From assembly GCA_964483245.1 (NCBI GenBank), contig CAZABP010000027.1, positions 1 through 60,639 on the forward strand: a stretch of 60,639 bases of DNA. Reading direction: 5' to 3'. The notes beneath the pieces are model-generated. The model worked only from the letters and a program-made list of their open reading frames with translations. It was not told the DNA's origin and did not search any database. Each line of letters opens with the position of its first letter. Position 1 is the stretch's first letter. The stretch comes from CAZABP01 sp964483245 (GTDB lineage: Bacteria > Planctomycetota > UBA1135 > UBA2386). Shown in pieces: positions 50,136 to 59,510 of the stretch. Made by a program: the position numbers and the translations under genes.

Positions 50136-53100
50136 ATGAGCCCGCACGTCACGGTCGAGGACTTCGAGGAGCTGTTCGGCGTCAACGCCGGCTACGTCGA
50201 GAAGCTGTTGCAGGACTTCCTGGCTGAGCCAGCCACAGTCGGCGACGAGTGGCGACGGTTCTTCGTGGACCGCATGGGGTTGCGCGAGCCGGAGCCGAAG
50301 CCAGCGGGCCCGGCGCCGAAGAGCACCGCCCCAGGTCCCGGCGCGGAACCGCTGTCGGGCGTGGCTGCGCGCATCGCGCAGAACATGGCGGACAGCCTCA
50401 CGGTGCCGACGGCGACGTCGAGCCGCACCATCCCGATGAAGGTGCTCGACGAGAACCGGCGCATCGTCAACCAGCACCTTGCAGCCGAGCACCGGGGCAA
50501 GGCCAGCTACACGCACTTCATTGCCTGGGCCATCGTGCAGGCGCTGGGCGAGCTGCCGGCGATGACGGTCGCGTACGCCGAAGTCGAAGGCCGCCCAGGC
50601 CGCCGGCGGCCGCAGCAGATCAATCTCGGGATCGCAGTCGATGTGACGCGTGATGGGGGCGCACGCCAACTCGTCGTGCCGAACATCAAGGACTGCACGA
50701 CGCTCGGCTTCGGTGAGTTCGTAGCGGCCTACGACGCGCAGATCGACAAGGCGCGCCGCGGTCGCCTGGCGCCCTCGGATTTCCAGGAGACGACCTGCAC
50801 GCTGACGAATCCGGGGACCATCGGCACGGTCAGCTCGTTGCCGCGCCTGATGGTGGGGCAGAGCAGCATCTTCGCGACCGGCGCGATCGAACTCCCAGCC
50901 GAATACCAGGGCGCAGCGCCAGCAACTCTGAATGAGCTCGGCGTCAGCAAGGTGATGACGGTCAGCAGCACGTACGACCACCGCGTGATCCAAGGCGCGG
51001 ACTCGGGAGAGTTTCTCGCGCTGCTGCATCGGCTGCTGGTCGGCGAGCAACAGTTCTACGAGCGGATCTTCCGGGACCTGCGCATCCCGTACCAGCCCGT
51101 GCGCTTCCTGCGCGATCGGCGGGCTGCACTCGGCACGGCGACGCGGATGGTCGAGAACCAGGAACGCGCCGCGCGCGTGATGCAGTACATCCGCGCCTAC
51201 CGCGTGCGCGGCTACCTGCTCGCGAACCTCGACCCGCTGCAATACGAGATCAAGTCCTGGCCCGAGCTCGAGCCGTCGACGTACGGCCTGACGCTGTGGG
51301 ACCTCGACCGCGAGTTCTTCTGCGGCGGCATGCATGGCAAGCCGATCCTCCCGCTCCGCGAGATCGAGCAGACGCTGCGGGCGACGTACACGCGGCACGT
51401 CGGCGCGGAGTTCATGCACATCGCGGATCCAGAGCAGAAGAGCTGGCTGATCGAGCGGATGGAGGGCAATCACAACGAGGAGGAGTTGCCCCGCACGACG
51501 ATGCTGCGCGTGCTCGACAAGCTGGTCGAAGCCGAAGCCTTCGAACGCTTCCTTCACACCCGCTTCGTCGGTCACAAGCGTTTCTCGCTCGAAGGTGGAG
51601 AGTCGCTGATCCCGGCCCTGGACGCACTGCTCGAGCGCGCGGCAGAGCACGGCATCGGACGGGCGGTGCTCGGCATGGCCCACCGCGGTCGCTTGAACGT
51701 GCTCGTGCACGTGCTCGGCAAGAAGCTCGCGCGGATCTTCTCGGAGTTCGAGGGCTACCTCGATCCCGAGTCGACGCAGGGATCCGGGGACGTGAAGTAC
51801 CACGTCGGCGCCAGCGGCGTGCACCGTACGGCCGCCGGTGCGGAGGTCGCGCTCGAACTGGCCAGCAATCCGAGCCATCTCGAAGCCGTCGACCCGGTCG
51901 TCGAAGGCATCGCCCGCGCGCGCCAGGAGCAGACGCCGGACGGCGATGGGCGTGCCCACGTGCTGCCGATCCTGATCCACGGTGACGCTGCATTCGCCGG
52001 ACAAGGCGTCGTCGCAGAGACGCTGAACATGTCGCAGCTCCGCGGCTACCGCACCGGCGGCACCGTACACCTGATCGTGAACAACCAGATCGGCTACACC
52101 ACGTTGCCTGCAGACGCGCGCTCGACGCCGTACTGCACCGACGTCGCGAAAGCGATCCAGGCGCCGATCTTCCACGTGAACGGGGACGACGCGCTCGCTG
52201 CCGTGCGAATGGTCCGTCTCGCGATGGATTACCGGCAGAAGTTCCAGCGGGACGTCGTCGTGGACATCGTCTGTTACCGGCGCCACGGTCACAACGAAGG
52301 GGACGAGCCGAGCTACACGCAGCCGCTGCTGTACCGGCAGATCGAATCGCACCCGAGCGTGCGCGAGCTGTACCAGCAGTTCCTGCTGCGTGCCGGGGTG
52401 ATCAGTGCCGAGGACATCGCACGGTCGGAGCAGGCGCTGCAGGGAAGACTGCGCGAGTCGCTCGAAGCCGTGCGAAGCTCGCAGCCGCCAGCCGTCGACG
52501 CTCCCCGTGAGCGCGCGCCGGCACAGTGGGACACCGAGATCGCCACCGCGGTGGACGCCGGCGAGCTCTCCGAGTTGACCGACCGGTTCACGTCCCACCC
52601 GCCGGGCTTCACACCCCACCCGAAGATCGAGGCGCAGCTGGAGCGTCGCCGCAAGATGATCCGCGGCGAGACTCCGATCGACTTCGCGCTGGCTGAGCAC
52701 CTCGCCTTCGCAGCGCTGCTGGTCGACGGGCGCCCGGTGCGTCTCGCCGGCCAGGACAGCGGCCGCGGCACGTTCTCGCAGCGGCACTCGGTGCTGCTCG
52801 ACGTGAAGACCGGCGACAAGTATGTGCCGCTGAACTTTTTGCGCGACCAGCAGGCGAAGTACGTCGTCGTCGACTCCCTGCTCAGCGAAGAGGCGGCACT
52901 CGGCTTCGAGTACGGCTACAGCGTCACCCGCGCCGAGGCGCTGACGTTGTGGGAGGCGCAGTTCGGCGACTTCTGCAACGGCGCCCAGATCCAGATCGAC
53001 CAGTTCCTGGCGGCTGGCGAAGCGAAGTGGAACCAGGCGTGCGGCCTCGTCCTGCTGCTGCCGCACGGCTACGACGGCCAGGGTCCCGAGCACAGCTCCG

Positions 53101-53672
53101 CCCGCCTCGAGCGCTTCCTGCAGCTCTGCGCGGAGGGCAATCTCCGCGTCGCCAACCCATCGACTCCGGCGCAGTACTTCCATCTGCTCCGCCGCCAGGC
53201 CCTCGATCCGACGCGCAAGCCACTCGTCGTCATGACGCCCAAGAGCCTGCTGCGGCTGCGGGTCGCCGGCTCCGCACCGCAAGACTGCGCCACCGGCACG
53301 TTCCAATCCGTCATCGACGACACCCGGCCCGCACGCCGCGTCGTGCTCTGCAGCGGCAAGGTCTACTACGATCTGCTCGAAGCACGCCAGGAGCAGAACC
53401 GCGACGACGTCGCGCTGGTCCGCGTCGAGCTGCTGTACCCGTACCCCGCAGCCGCACTCGCAGCAGTCGTCGCTGCCCACAGCGACGCCTCCGAGTGGAT
53501 CTGGTGCCAGGAGGAACCCGCGAACATGGGTGCCTGGACGCACGTGCGCCACCGCTTCGAAGGCCCACCGCTGCGCTACGCCGGCCGTCCCGCGGCCGCG
53601 AGTCCGGCATCCGGTTCCCTCGCCGTGCACAAGGCCGAGCAGGCGCGACTCCTGCAGACCGCCCTGCACTAG
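50136..53672 (+). CDS. kgd: Fused 2-oxoglutarate decarboxylase/dehydrogenase E1 with E2-type acyltransferase domain (Kgd/OdhA type)
   Basis: A 1178-residue enzyme of the layout known from actinobacterial Kgd/OdhA. A short N-terminal E1-type segment (GVNAGYVEKLLQDFLAEPATVGDEW) and an Ala/Pro linker lead to an E2 catalytic domain (~70-325) with LNELGVSKVMTVSSTYDHRVIQGADSG, and then a full E1 (~330-1178): GMAHRGRLNVL, GDAAFAGQGV-like GDAAFAGQGVVAETLNM, the TPP region RRHGHNEGDEPSYTQPLLY, and GQDSGRGTFSQRH. There is no lipoyl domain, so the acyl group must be passed to a separate E2, or the enzyme decarboxylates 2-oxoglutarate in a TCA-cycle variant. It begins 29 nt after infC and may be cotranscribed with it. 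Confidence 0.93.
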   Translation: MSPHVTVEDFEELFGVNAGYVEKLLQDFLAEPATVGDEWRRFFVDRMGLREPEPKPAGPAPKSTAPGPGAEPLSGVAARIAQNMADSLTVPTATSSRTIPMKVLDENRRIVNQHLAAEHRGKASYTHFIAWAIVQALGELPAMTVAYAEVEGRPGRRRPQQINLGIAVDVTRDGGARQLVVPNIKDCTTLGFGEFVAAYDAQIDKARRGRLAPSDFQETTCTLTNPGTIGTVSSLPRLMVGQSSIFATGAIELPAEYQGAAPATLNELGVSKVMTVSSTYDHRVIQGADSGEFLALLHRLLVGEQQFYERIFRDLRIPYQPVRFLRDRRAALGTATRMVENQERAARVMQYIRAYRVRGYLLANLDPLQYEIKSWPELEPSTYGLTLWDLDREFFCGGMHGKPILPLREIEQTLRATYTRHVGAEFMHIADPEQKSWLIERMEGNHNEEELPRTTMLRVLDKLVEAEAFERFLHTRFVGHKRFSLEGGESLIPALDALLERAAEHGIGRAVLGMAHRGRLNVLVHVLGKKLARIFSEFEGYLDPESTQGSGDVKYHVGASGVHRTAAGAEVALELASNPSHLEAVDPVVEGIARARQEQTPDGDGRAHVLPILIHGDAAFAGQGVVAETLNMSQLRGYRTGGTVHLIVNNQIGYTTLPADARSTPYCTDVAKAIQAPIFHVNGDDALAAVRMVRLAMDYRQKFQRDVVVDIVCYRRHGHNEGDEPSYTQPLLYRQIESHPSVRELYQQFLLRAGVISAEDIARSEQALQGRLRESLEAVRSSQPPAVDAPRERAPAQWDTEIATAVDAGELSELTDRFTSHPPGFTPHPKIEAQLERRRKMIRGETPIDFALAEHLAFAALLVDGRPVRLAGQDSGRGTFSQRHSVLLDVKTGDKYVPLNFLRDQQAKYVVVDSLLSEEAALGFEYGYSVTRAEALTLWEAQFGDFCNGAQIQIDQFLAAGEAKWNQACGLVLLLPHGYDGQGPEHSSARLERFLQLCAEGNLRVANPSTPAQYFHLLRRQALDPTRKPLVVMTPKSLLRLRVAGSAPQDCATGTFQSVIDDTRPARRVVLCSGKVYYDLLEARQEQNRDDVALVRVELLYPYPAAALAAVVAAHSDASEWIWCQEEPANMGAWTHVRHRFEGPPLRYAGRPAAASPASGSLAVHKAEQARLLQTALH

Positions 53673-54916
53673 CCCCGCTTCCGCCTCGGCTTGCGCGTCG
53701 CCCGCTTGCCCGTGCCCGGTGCCGGCGGGGGTGCCGGCGGCGTCGCGTCCTTCGGCCGCTCCCGCTTCGGCGGGATCGGCTTCGCCGCGCCCGGCCCGCG
53801 CTTGCGCCGCTCCGACTTGCCCTCCGGCTCGCCATCGAGATCGGCAGGTTCCCGCGTCACCGTCCGCACCGTGCGCAACTGCGCACGCGTTCCGCCCGGC
53901 CCCTTCGTCTCCCAGCCGCGCCGATCGGCGAAGCACCAGTTCCCCGGCCTTCCGGAAACGAACAGCAACTCGTCATGCACCAAGCCGTGGCAGCGCGAGC
54001 AGAGCGTGACCATGTTCTCGGCGCGATCCACACCCTGCCGGCTGCGCCACAGCACGTGGTGCGTCATCACGTCGCGCCGCGACCCGCAGTGCTGGCACCG
54101 CCAGCCGTCGCGTTGCAGCACACGATCGCGCAGCCGCGATGGCGGCTCTTCGTCGCCACCGCCCGTGGCGCGTTTCGCGCCGTTCCCTCCGCCGCCGCGC
54201 CGACCCCCGTTCCCGCGCGCCACACCGCCGCCATTCCCGCGATCCCCATCACTTCCGCCGCTCGCTGCCCCGGCCGCGCCCGACTCCGGGTCGAAGAACC
54301 GCCGCAGCATCGCGTCCACGACCTGCTCGTCGGTCACGAAGATCCGCCCCAACTCCGCCGCCACGCGCTCGCGCACCAGCTCCCAGATCTCGTTCTGGTG
54401 CGAACTGAGCACCACGCGCTTGACCATCCGGATCCGCGGCAGCCCGCCGTCCCGCACCGGCCAGTCCCCTTCCCGCGCGACCCCGACCAGCGCATCCACC
54501 TCCTCGTGCGACAGGTCCTTGGCCCGATCGACCCACGCCTGCTCCGTCTCCGGCGTCGCAACGCGCGCGAGCCGGCGGACCTTCGACCACGACAGGTCAC
54601 CCGACGAAAACGTCTGATCCAGCGCCGGCAGCTCCCCGAGCTTGCGCCCGACCAGCAGCAGATCGCGCGCGCGCCCCTTGCTCATGCTGAGCCGCTGCGT
54701 CGCGAACTCGACCGTGCTCGGATACCCGAGTTCGAGGTGAACGCGCCGCAGCTCCATGTCCGCGAGATAGAACGCCAGCGCGCGACTGCTGACCTCGCCA
54801 GCGCGCCAGGTCAGCAGCACCCGACGCTCCAGCTCCTCCTTCGGCAGTCCTGGAACCAGCTCGACCTCCATCCCGCCAGCGGCGAAGAGGTCGGCACCCG
54901 TTTGAGACTTCTTCAT
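53669..54916 (-). CDS. HNH endonuclease domain protein
   Basis: A 415-residue protein. The N-terminal half is helical (ELERRVLLTWRAGEVSSRALAFYL, LSMSKGRARDLLLVGRKLGELP, DLSWSKVRRLARVATPETEQAW), as in DUF222-like HNH proteins. A Gly/Arg-rich spacer then leads to the HNH nuclease: CQHCG, THHVLWRSRQGVDRAENMVTLCSRCHGLVHD, with the two CxxC zinc pairs and the His-His-Asn-His pattern. A basic, Pro-rich tail follows. Proteins of this type are common in multiple copies, and some are associated with mobile introns or DNA processing; no intron or repeat is visible here. The start at 54916 is chosen over 54970 by context. Its stop overlaps that of kgd by 4 bp. Confidence 0.85.
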   Translation of the reverse strand: MKKSQTGADLFAAGGMEVELVPGLPKEELERRVLLTWRAGEVSSRALAFYLADMELRRVHLELGYPSTVEFATQRLSMSKGRARDLLLVGRKLGELPALDQTFSSGDLSWSKVRRLARVATPETEQAWVDRAKDLSHEEVDALVGVAREGDWPVRDGGLPRIRMVKRVVLSSHQNEIWELVRERVAAELGRIFVTDEQVVDAMLRRFFDPESGAAGAASGGSDGDRGNGGGVARGNGGRRGGGGNGAKRATGGGDEEPPSRLRDRVLQRDGWRCQHCGSRRDVMTHHVLWRSRQGVDRAENMVTLCSRCHGLVHDELLFVSGRPGNWCFADRRGWETKGPGGTRAQLRTVRTVTREPADLDGEPEGKSERRKRGPGAAKPIPPKRERPKDATPPAPPPAPGTGKRATRKPRRKRG

Positions 54917-55014
54917 GCCCGTTGTGCAACGAGACGGGCAATTCCCGATCGAAAATCTCCCGAAACCCATTCCTCGCCCGCATCGCGCGCCTCAGCACGC
55001 GCTGCGCGCCGCGC

Positions 55015-56358
55015 TCACCGGCTCACGTACCTCCGCGCGAACAACCGCCGCGCGACCAACGCGCCAGCGATCGCGATACCCCACTGCACCCCGACCGCGA
55101 GCTGCATCGACCCGTCGGCCAGCGTCTTCTGGTGCCAGAACATCCCCTGGAACCCATCCATCGCCCAGTACGTCAGCGTGCACCGAGTCACGATCTCGGC
55201 GAACAGCGGCAGCTCCGCCATCTGGATCGGGAACCAGCATCCGCCGAGCGCCGCCATGACCAGGATCAGGATCGTCGCGAGCCCTTCTGCCTGTTTCGTC
55301 GTCTGCGCCCAGGTCGCGATCACCATCCCGAACCCGGTCGCACACGCCGCCCAGCTCACGGACAGCACCAGCAGCGTCACCGGGTCGCGGAACGTCCCGA
55401 CGCCGAAGATCACCTCGGCGACCGTGAACACGATGACCAGCTGCACCAGCCCGACCGCGAAACCGAACAAGAACTTCCCGCCCAGGATCGACCCGCGCGG
55501 CACCGCCGTGCTGAACAGCCGCCGCAGCGTCCCCTGCCGCCGCTCGTCGATCAGCGTGTTGCTCGCCGCCATCAGCCCGAACAGCAGCATCATGACCGTG
55601 ACGCCACTGATCGACTGCGCCAGCACGTAGCTCAGGTTCTTCGGCCGCGCCGGCGGCTGCACGTCTTCGTACGCAACCGGCGCCAGCCCGGTGAAGAACG
55701 TCGACGGATCGAACGCCTGCTCCGGTGCGCCGCCGGCCACCCGCGCATCCCCACCCGCCGCGCCACCGACGAACGCATGCAGGATCCCCTGCATCGCGCC
55801 CGCGGCCGCGACGAGCCGCTCGACGCTCGCCGGCTCCATCCCCTGTTCGGCCAGCCTGCGCCCCATCAACTGCGGCCACAGCTTCCCCTCGCTCGCCGCC
55901 AGGAACGCCTGCATGACCCCGATCGACACCAGGTTGCGCTCCATCGTGCGCCCCGGATCGCCAAACACCTGCAGCGTCGGCAGCGCCGACCGCGCCATGG
56001 CCTCGCCATAGCCGCCTTCGATCACGAGCGCGTGATGTGCCTCGCCGTCGGCGACCTTCTGCCGCACCAGCTCGGGCGCCACCGCCTTCTCGTCGACCCG
56101 CGGCCGCACGCTCAGCATGTCCGCGCGCCGCAGCTCCTCGACCAGGCGCGCGCTCGCCGGCGAACCATCGGCATCCGCGACCCACAGCGTCACCTTCGGC
56201 GTGCCGCCCGAGCCGCCGAACATGAACTGCATCAGGTAGCCGAACACGACCACCATGACCAACGGCAGTGCGAGCCCGAGCAGCAGCCCCGTCCGGTCGC
56301 GGTTGTAGACGCGCCAGTCCTTCGCCGACAGCAACCACGCAGCGCGCCACGCGTTCAT
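55015..56358 (-). CDS. ABC-2 type exporter permease
   Basis: A 447-residue permease with the DrrB/YhgE-like topology: an N-terminal TM (LLGLALPLVMVVVFGYLMQFM), a long extracytoplasmic domain (~60-220), then five hydrophobic helices, including VTVMMLLFGLMAASNTLIDE and ILILVMAALGGCWFPIQMA. The family motif DERRQGTLRRLFSTAVPRGSIL lies after TM2. Substrate candidates are lipids or drugs, as for other ABC-2 exporters. It follows the ATPase gene with a 4-bp ATGA overlap (56355-56358), so the two form one exporter. Confidence 0.92.
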   Translation of the reverse strand: MNAWRAAWLLSAKDWRVYNRDRTGLLLGLALPLVMVVVFGYLMQFMFGGSGGTPKVTLWVADADGSPASARLVEELRRADMLSVRPRVDEKAVAPELVRQKVADGEAHHALVIEGGYGEAMARSALPTLQVFGDPGRTMERNLVSIGVMQAFLAASEGKLWPQLMGRRLAEQGMEPASVERLVAAAGAMQGILHAFVGGAAGGDARVAGGAPEQAFDPSTFFTGLAPVAYEDVQPPARPKNLSYVLAQSISGVTVMMLLFGLMAASNTLIDERRQGTLRRLFSTAVPRGSILGGKFLFGFAVGLVQLVIVFTVAEVIFGVGTFRDPVTLLVLSVSWAACATGFGMVIATWAQTTKQAEGLATILILVMAALGGCWFPIQMAELPLFAEIVTRCTLTYWAMDGFQGMFWHQKTLADGSMQLAVGVQWGIAIAGALVARRLFARRYVSR

Positions 56359-57107
56359 GGTTCGTCGCGCAACGTGCGCCCGGTCAGATGGAGGAAGACC
56401 TGCTCCAGATCGGCACCCGGCATCGTCGCGCCCGCCGCGAGCTCACTGGCCGTGCCACAGGCGAGCAGCTTCCCCTCGTGCAGGATCGCGATCCGATCAC
56501 ACAGCCGCTGCGCCTCTTCCATGTAGTGCGTCGTGTACAGCAGCGTCCGCCCCTGCGTGCGCAGCGCCGCCAGACACTCGAACACATGGTTGCGTGACTG
56601 CGGATCCACGCCGACCGTCGGTTCGTCGAGCAACAACAACTCCGGTGCGTGCAGATCGCCGATCGCGAGGTTCAGACGCCGCTTCATGCCGCCGGAGAAG
56701 CTCGCGACGCGGTCGCGCGCGCGGTCGCCCAACCCGGCCAGCGCGAGCCCGGCCACGACCGCCGGCTCCGGATCCTCTGCCCCCTGCGCCCGCGCGAAGA
56801 ACGTCAGGTTCTCGCGTGCCGACAGCTCCTCGTACAGCGCGAGCTCCTGCGGGACGAGCCCGAGCCGTGCGCGGTGGGCGGTCACGCGGAACGGTGTGAA
56901 CGGCTCACCACGGAACCGCAACTCGCCCGCCTGCATTTCACGCAGACCCGCGATGCAGGCGAGCAGCGTGGTCTTGCCGGCCCCATTCGGCCCGAGCAGG
57001 CCGAAGCACTCCCCGGTGCGCACCGCGAGCGAGACCCCGTCGACCGCAATCCGCGCGCCGTACGCGTAACGCAGATTGCGGATCTCGAGCAGGGGAACGT
57101 CGGGCAT
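56355..57107 (-). CDS. ABC exporter ATP-binding protein
   Basis: A 250-residue ATPase partner of the ABC-2 permease encoded downstream. Walker A is LLGPNGAGKTT, the Q-loop is LGLVPQELALYEELSARENL, the signature is ASFSGGMKRRLNLA, Walker B is LLLLDEPTVGVD, and the switch region is LLYTTHYMEEAQRLCD. This is the drug/lipid exporter subfamily (CcmA/DrrA type). The start at 57107 is taken because MPDVPLLEIRNLRYAYGA is the usual N-terminus; the frame is open further upstream. It is divergent from the HEAT-like gene. Confidence 0.95.
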   Translation of the reverse strand: MPDVPLLEIRNLRYAYGARIAVDGVSLAVRTGECFGLLGPNGAGKTTLLACIAGLREMQAGELRFRGEPFTPFRVTAHRARLGLVPQELALYEELSARENLTFFARAQGAEDPEPAVVAGLALAGLGDRARDRVASFSGGMKRRLNLAIGDLHAPELLLLDEPTVGVDPQSRNHVFECLAALRTQGRTLLYTTHYMEEAQRLCDRIAILHEGKLLACGTASELAAGATMPGADLEQVFLHLTGRTLRDEP

Positions 57108-57208
57108 CGAGGGCGAAGGATGACGTCGCGAGTGGGGGAGTGCCAGCGTCCAGTACGCGTCGCACTGCGCCGCTGAACCGGCCTGGCAAGTGCCGCGTTT
57201 GCGCGCGC

Positions 57209-58573
57209 ATGCATCCTGTATTCGCAGGCACGGCGCTCCGCTCGCGCGTCGCCCGGGCACGGATGCTCTGCCTTGCGCTCTTCGCGCTGACGTGGCCCGC
57301 GGCGCCGCTCGCAGCACAACCCAGCCCGAGCGCGACTGAGCGCCTCCTCGATCGTCTCGGTGCCGAATCCGCGCCCGCGCGGCGCGCCGCGTTCGCAGCG
57401 CTGCTGCGCCCGTGCGACTCGCTGACGGTCGAGCTGTGCACGATCGCGGCCACGAGTCCGGAGCCGGAGGACGGCGAATGCCGCTGGCTCGGGTCGCGCG
57501 TCTCGTTCGGCTGCGGTGGCCTGGATGTGCTGAGTCCGGATGAGTTGCTGCCGAACTCGACCTGGCAGGAGCTGGATCGCAGGCTCCCGTTGCAGTTGCT
57601 CCACGACCTGGACGGGAAAGCCTGGCGCTACGGCCACGTCGCGCAGCGTGCTTGCAGGGTCCTCGCCGAGCGGATGGACCGCGCTACGGCCGCGCTCGTG
57701 CTGCCGGCGCTCGCAGCGAATCCGGAGGCCTGCGCCTGTACGCGCGCGCAAGCGATCTGGGAACACCGCCGCTGGCCGACCCTGCTCGCCGCGGAACGCG
57801 ATCGCCTGGTCGCGTGGCTCGGCCACGAGCAGTTCGGACTGTGTGCAGCCAAGACCCTCCTCGCGCTCGGACCGACCGCCGCCGAGCCGGTAGTTGGTAT
57901 CGCCCTCGCACAGGACCCAGCCGCTGCCGATCACGCCCTCTGGTTGCTCGGTCATCTCATTCCGCAACTTTCGCTGACCCAGCGCCAGGAGCTGTGCCAC
58001 GCGCTTCGCCGCGAGCTCGTCGGCGCGCGCGGCAAGGAGATCGCCTGGGTCCTCGGTCGCGCCGGTGCCGCGTCGATCCCGCTGTTGATCGAAGCGCTCG
58101 AGCTGCCGGATCAGACCGCACGCATGGCAGCGACTGCCCTATGTGTGAACGAGGCTCGCAGTGCCGCGATGAACGCGCTGCAGCGCGCAACGCGAAGCCC
58201 GGATACAGGTCTCGCCACCCTGGCACTGCAAGCCATCGAGCAGATCGCGACGCCCGATGCGGTCGCATTCCTGCTCGACCAGATCGATCACGGGCCGGCG
58301 ATCCTGCGCGCGTTCGCGGTGGAGCTGCTCGGCTGGAGTGAGGCTCCGCCGCGCGGCTTCGGTCGCCGGATCGCCCACCTGCTGCGCGACCTCGAGACGC
58401 AGGCTGACCGCGACCTCGTGCTCTACGTTCTCGAATGCGCATCCATCGACGACGCGACGCGGCCCGAACTGCATGCGACGTTGCTGCAGCTCGGTGCGCA
58501 GGCCACCGACCCGGAGAATCGCTCGCGCTACGCAAGGATCGCGCGGTATCTGCGCCCGCGGCGCTGGAACTGA
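57209..58573 (+). CDS. Secreted HEAT-like repeat protein
   Basis: A 454-residue exported protein of unknown role. The signal peptide lies in residues ~19-37 (MLCLALFALTWPAAPLAAQ); ATG 57209 provides the basic n-region, with 57263 as an alternative start. The mature part is made of helical repeats of ~30 residues resembling HEAT or PBS-lyase-like repeats, clearest in IAWVLGRAGAASIPLLIEALELPDQTARMAATAL and DAVAFLLDQIDHGPAILRAFAVELLGW. Cys residues at ~70-100 may form disulfides. It is probably a periplasmic scaffold. No binding partner can be named from context. Confidence 0.65.
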   Translation: MHPVFAGTALRSRVARARMLCLALFALTWPAAPLAAQPSPSATERLLDRLGAESAPARRAAFAALLRPCDSLTVELCTIAATSPEPEDGECRWLGSRVSFGCGGLDVLSPDELLPNSTWQELDRRLPLQLLHDLDGKAWRYGHVAQRACRVLAERMDRATAALVLPALAANPEACACTRAQAIWEHRRWPTLLAAERDRLVAWLGHEQFGLCAAKTLLALGPTAAEPVVGIALAQDPAAADHALWLLGHLIPQLSLTQRQELCHALRRELVGARGKEIAWVLGRAGAASIPLLIEALELPDQTARMAATALCVNEARSAAMNALQRATRSPDTGLATLALQAIEQIATPDAVAFLLDQIDHGPAILRAFAVELLGWSEAPPRGFGRRIAHLLRDLETQADRDLVLYVLECASIDDATRPELHATLLQLGAQATDPENRSRYARIARYLRPRRWN

Positions 58574-58592
58574 TTTCCCCTCGCCTGCCCCG

Positions 58593-59396
58593 CTACCGCG
58601 CCGCCGCCTCTTTCCCCTTGCGGAACATGTGCGTCATGAACCCCAACCCACCAGCCGCCAGGATCGTCACCAGCGGGAACAGCACCAACTGCGGCACCCA
58701 CACCAACCACATCAACTGATCCTGCGACCCCGCCGTCGTGTCGATCGGCATCTCCCCGAGCGGCACGACGAAGAACGTGATCCGGTGCACGTCGAGCCAG
58801 GTCCCGAGCTGGTTCTGCGTCAGCCAGCTCCCGGCGATCGCGAGCGGGATCCGCGTCAGGCTGACCAGCAGGAAGATCCGCAGCAGCGCCGTCCGGAACC
58901 GCACTTCCCGCCACCCGATCCGCATCGCCGCGACGATCGTCAGCGGCACCAGCAGCGGCTCCGACGGCTGCGCCGGTGGATGCAACGGCCCGAGTGCGAG
59001 CGCTGCCGGCGCCGCCAGCTTCTGCAGCCCGAGCTGCACGGCCAGCGCCCCGATCGCCAGCAGCAGCCCTTCGCGGAACGGCTCCGACCGCGCCGGGTCC
59101 CCGCGCCAGCCGATCGCCGCCAGGACCGCGAACCCGACCGCCAGCAGCACCGGCCAGCCCCAGCCGGGCGCCGACGCCTCCGCGACGGGGAACGGCTGCT
59201 GGATCACCGACTTCCCCTCGTATCCCGGCGCCAGGTGCGTGACCTTCAGCTCGGCCGTCGCCCCCGCCTGCACGACGCCCCAGACGACCATTCCGACCGC
59301 CAGCGCGCCGAACAGCACCGCCAGCCGCCGGCGCCCCGCGGGCCAGGCCAGCCACAGGACCGGCAGCAGGTACAGCACCGCAGCGAGGACCAACAT
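58593..59396 (-). CDS. Polytopic membrane protein of unknown family
   Basis: A 267-residue protein with about six hydrophobic segments: residues 1-18, ~27-45, ~80-98, ~110-122, ~170-185 and ~230-255. The loop between TM2 and TM3 (AELKVTHLAPGYEGKSVIQQPF) and the loop DVHRITFFVVPLGEMPIDTTAG are extracytoplasmic candidates. The C-terminus is basic (MFRKGKEAAAR). I do not recognise the family. It is convergent with the HEAT-like gene (19 nt) and divergent from rpmI (114-nt gap with a candidate rpmI promoter). Start and end are supported by the membrane pattern only. Confidence 0.65.
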   Translation of the reverse strand: MLVLAAVLYLLPVLWLAWPAGRRRLAVLFGALAVGMVVWGVVQAGATAELKVTHLAPGYEGKSVIQQPFPVAEASAPGWGWPVLLAVGFAVLAAIGWRGDPARSEPFREGLLLAIGALAVQLGLQKLAAPAALALGPLHPPAQPSEPLLVPLTIVAAMRIGWREVRFRTALLRIFLLVSLTRIPLAIAGSWLTQNQLGTWLDVHRITFFVVPLGEMPIDTTAGSQDQLMWLVWVPQLVLFPLVTILAAGGLGFMTHMFRKGKEAAAR

Positions 59397-59456
59397 CGAG
59401 GCCCGGCAAGATCCCAGAACCGCCCCCCGAAGCGAACAGCTTTCCGCTGCCCGCCC

Positions 59457-59484
59457 TTGCGCGGCCCGACCTCGCCGCTACCTT
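59457..59484 (+). promoter_or_regulatory. Candidate rpmI promoter
   Basis: TTGCGC (59457-59462), a 16-nt spacer and TACCTT (59479-59484) followed by GCCCCGCC. It lies 27 nt before the rpmI ATG. A separate promoter here fits the split of the thrS-infC-rpmI-rplT cluster. Confidence 0.4.
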
Positions 59485-59510
59485 GCCCCGCCTTCCATTC
59501 CGAGCGAGCC

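Noticed and set aside
47421..53936. Very long open frame on the minus strand (over 2,000 codons) opposite thrS, infC and kgd
   Set aside because: It is a shadow of strongly biased GC-rich coding sequence on the plus strand. Its translation is low complexity and shows no family motif, whereas the plus-strand genes are certain.
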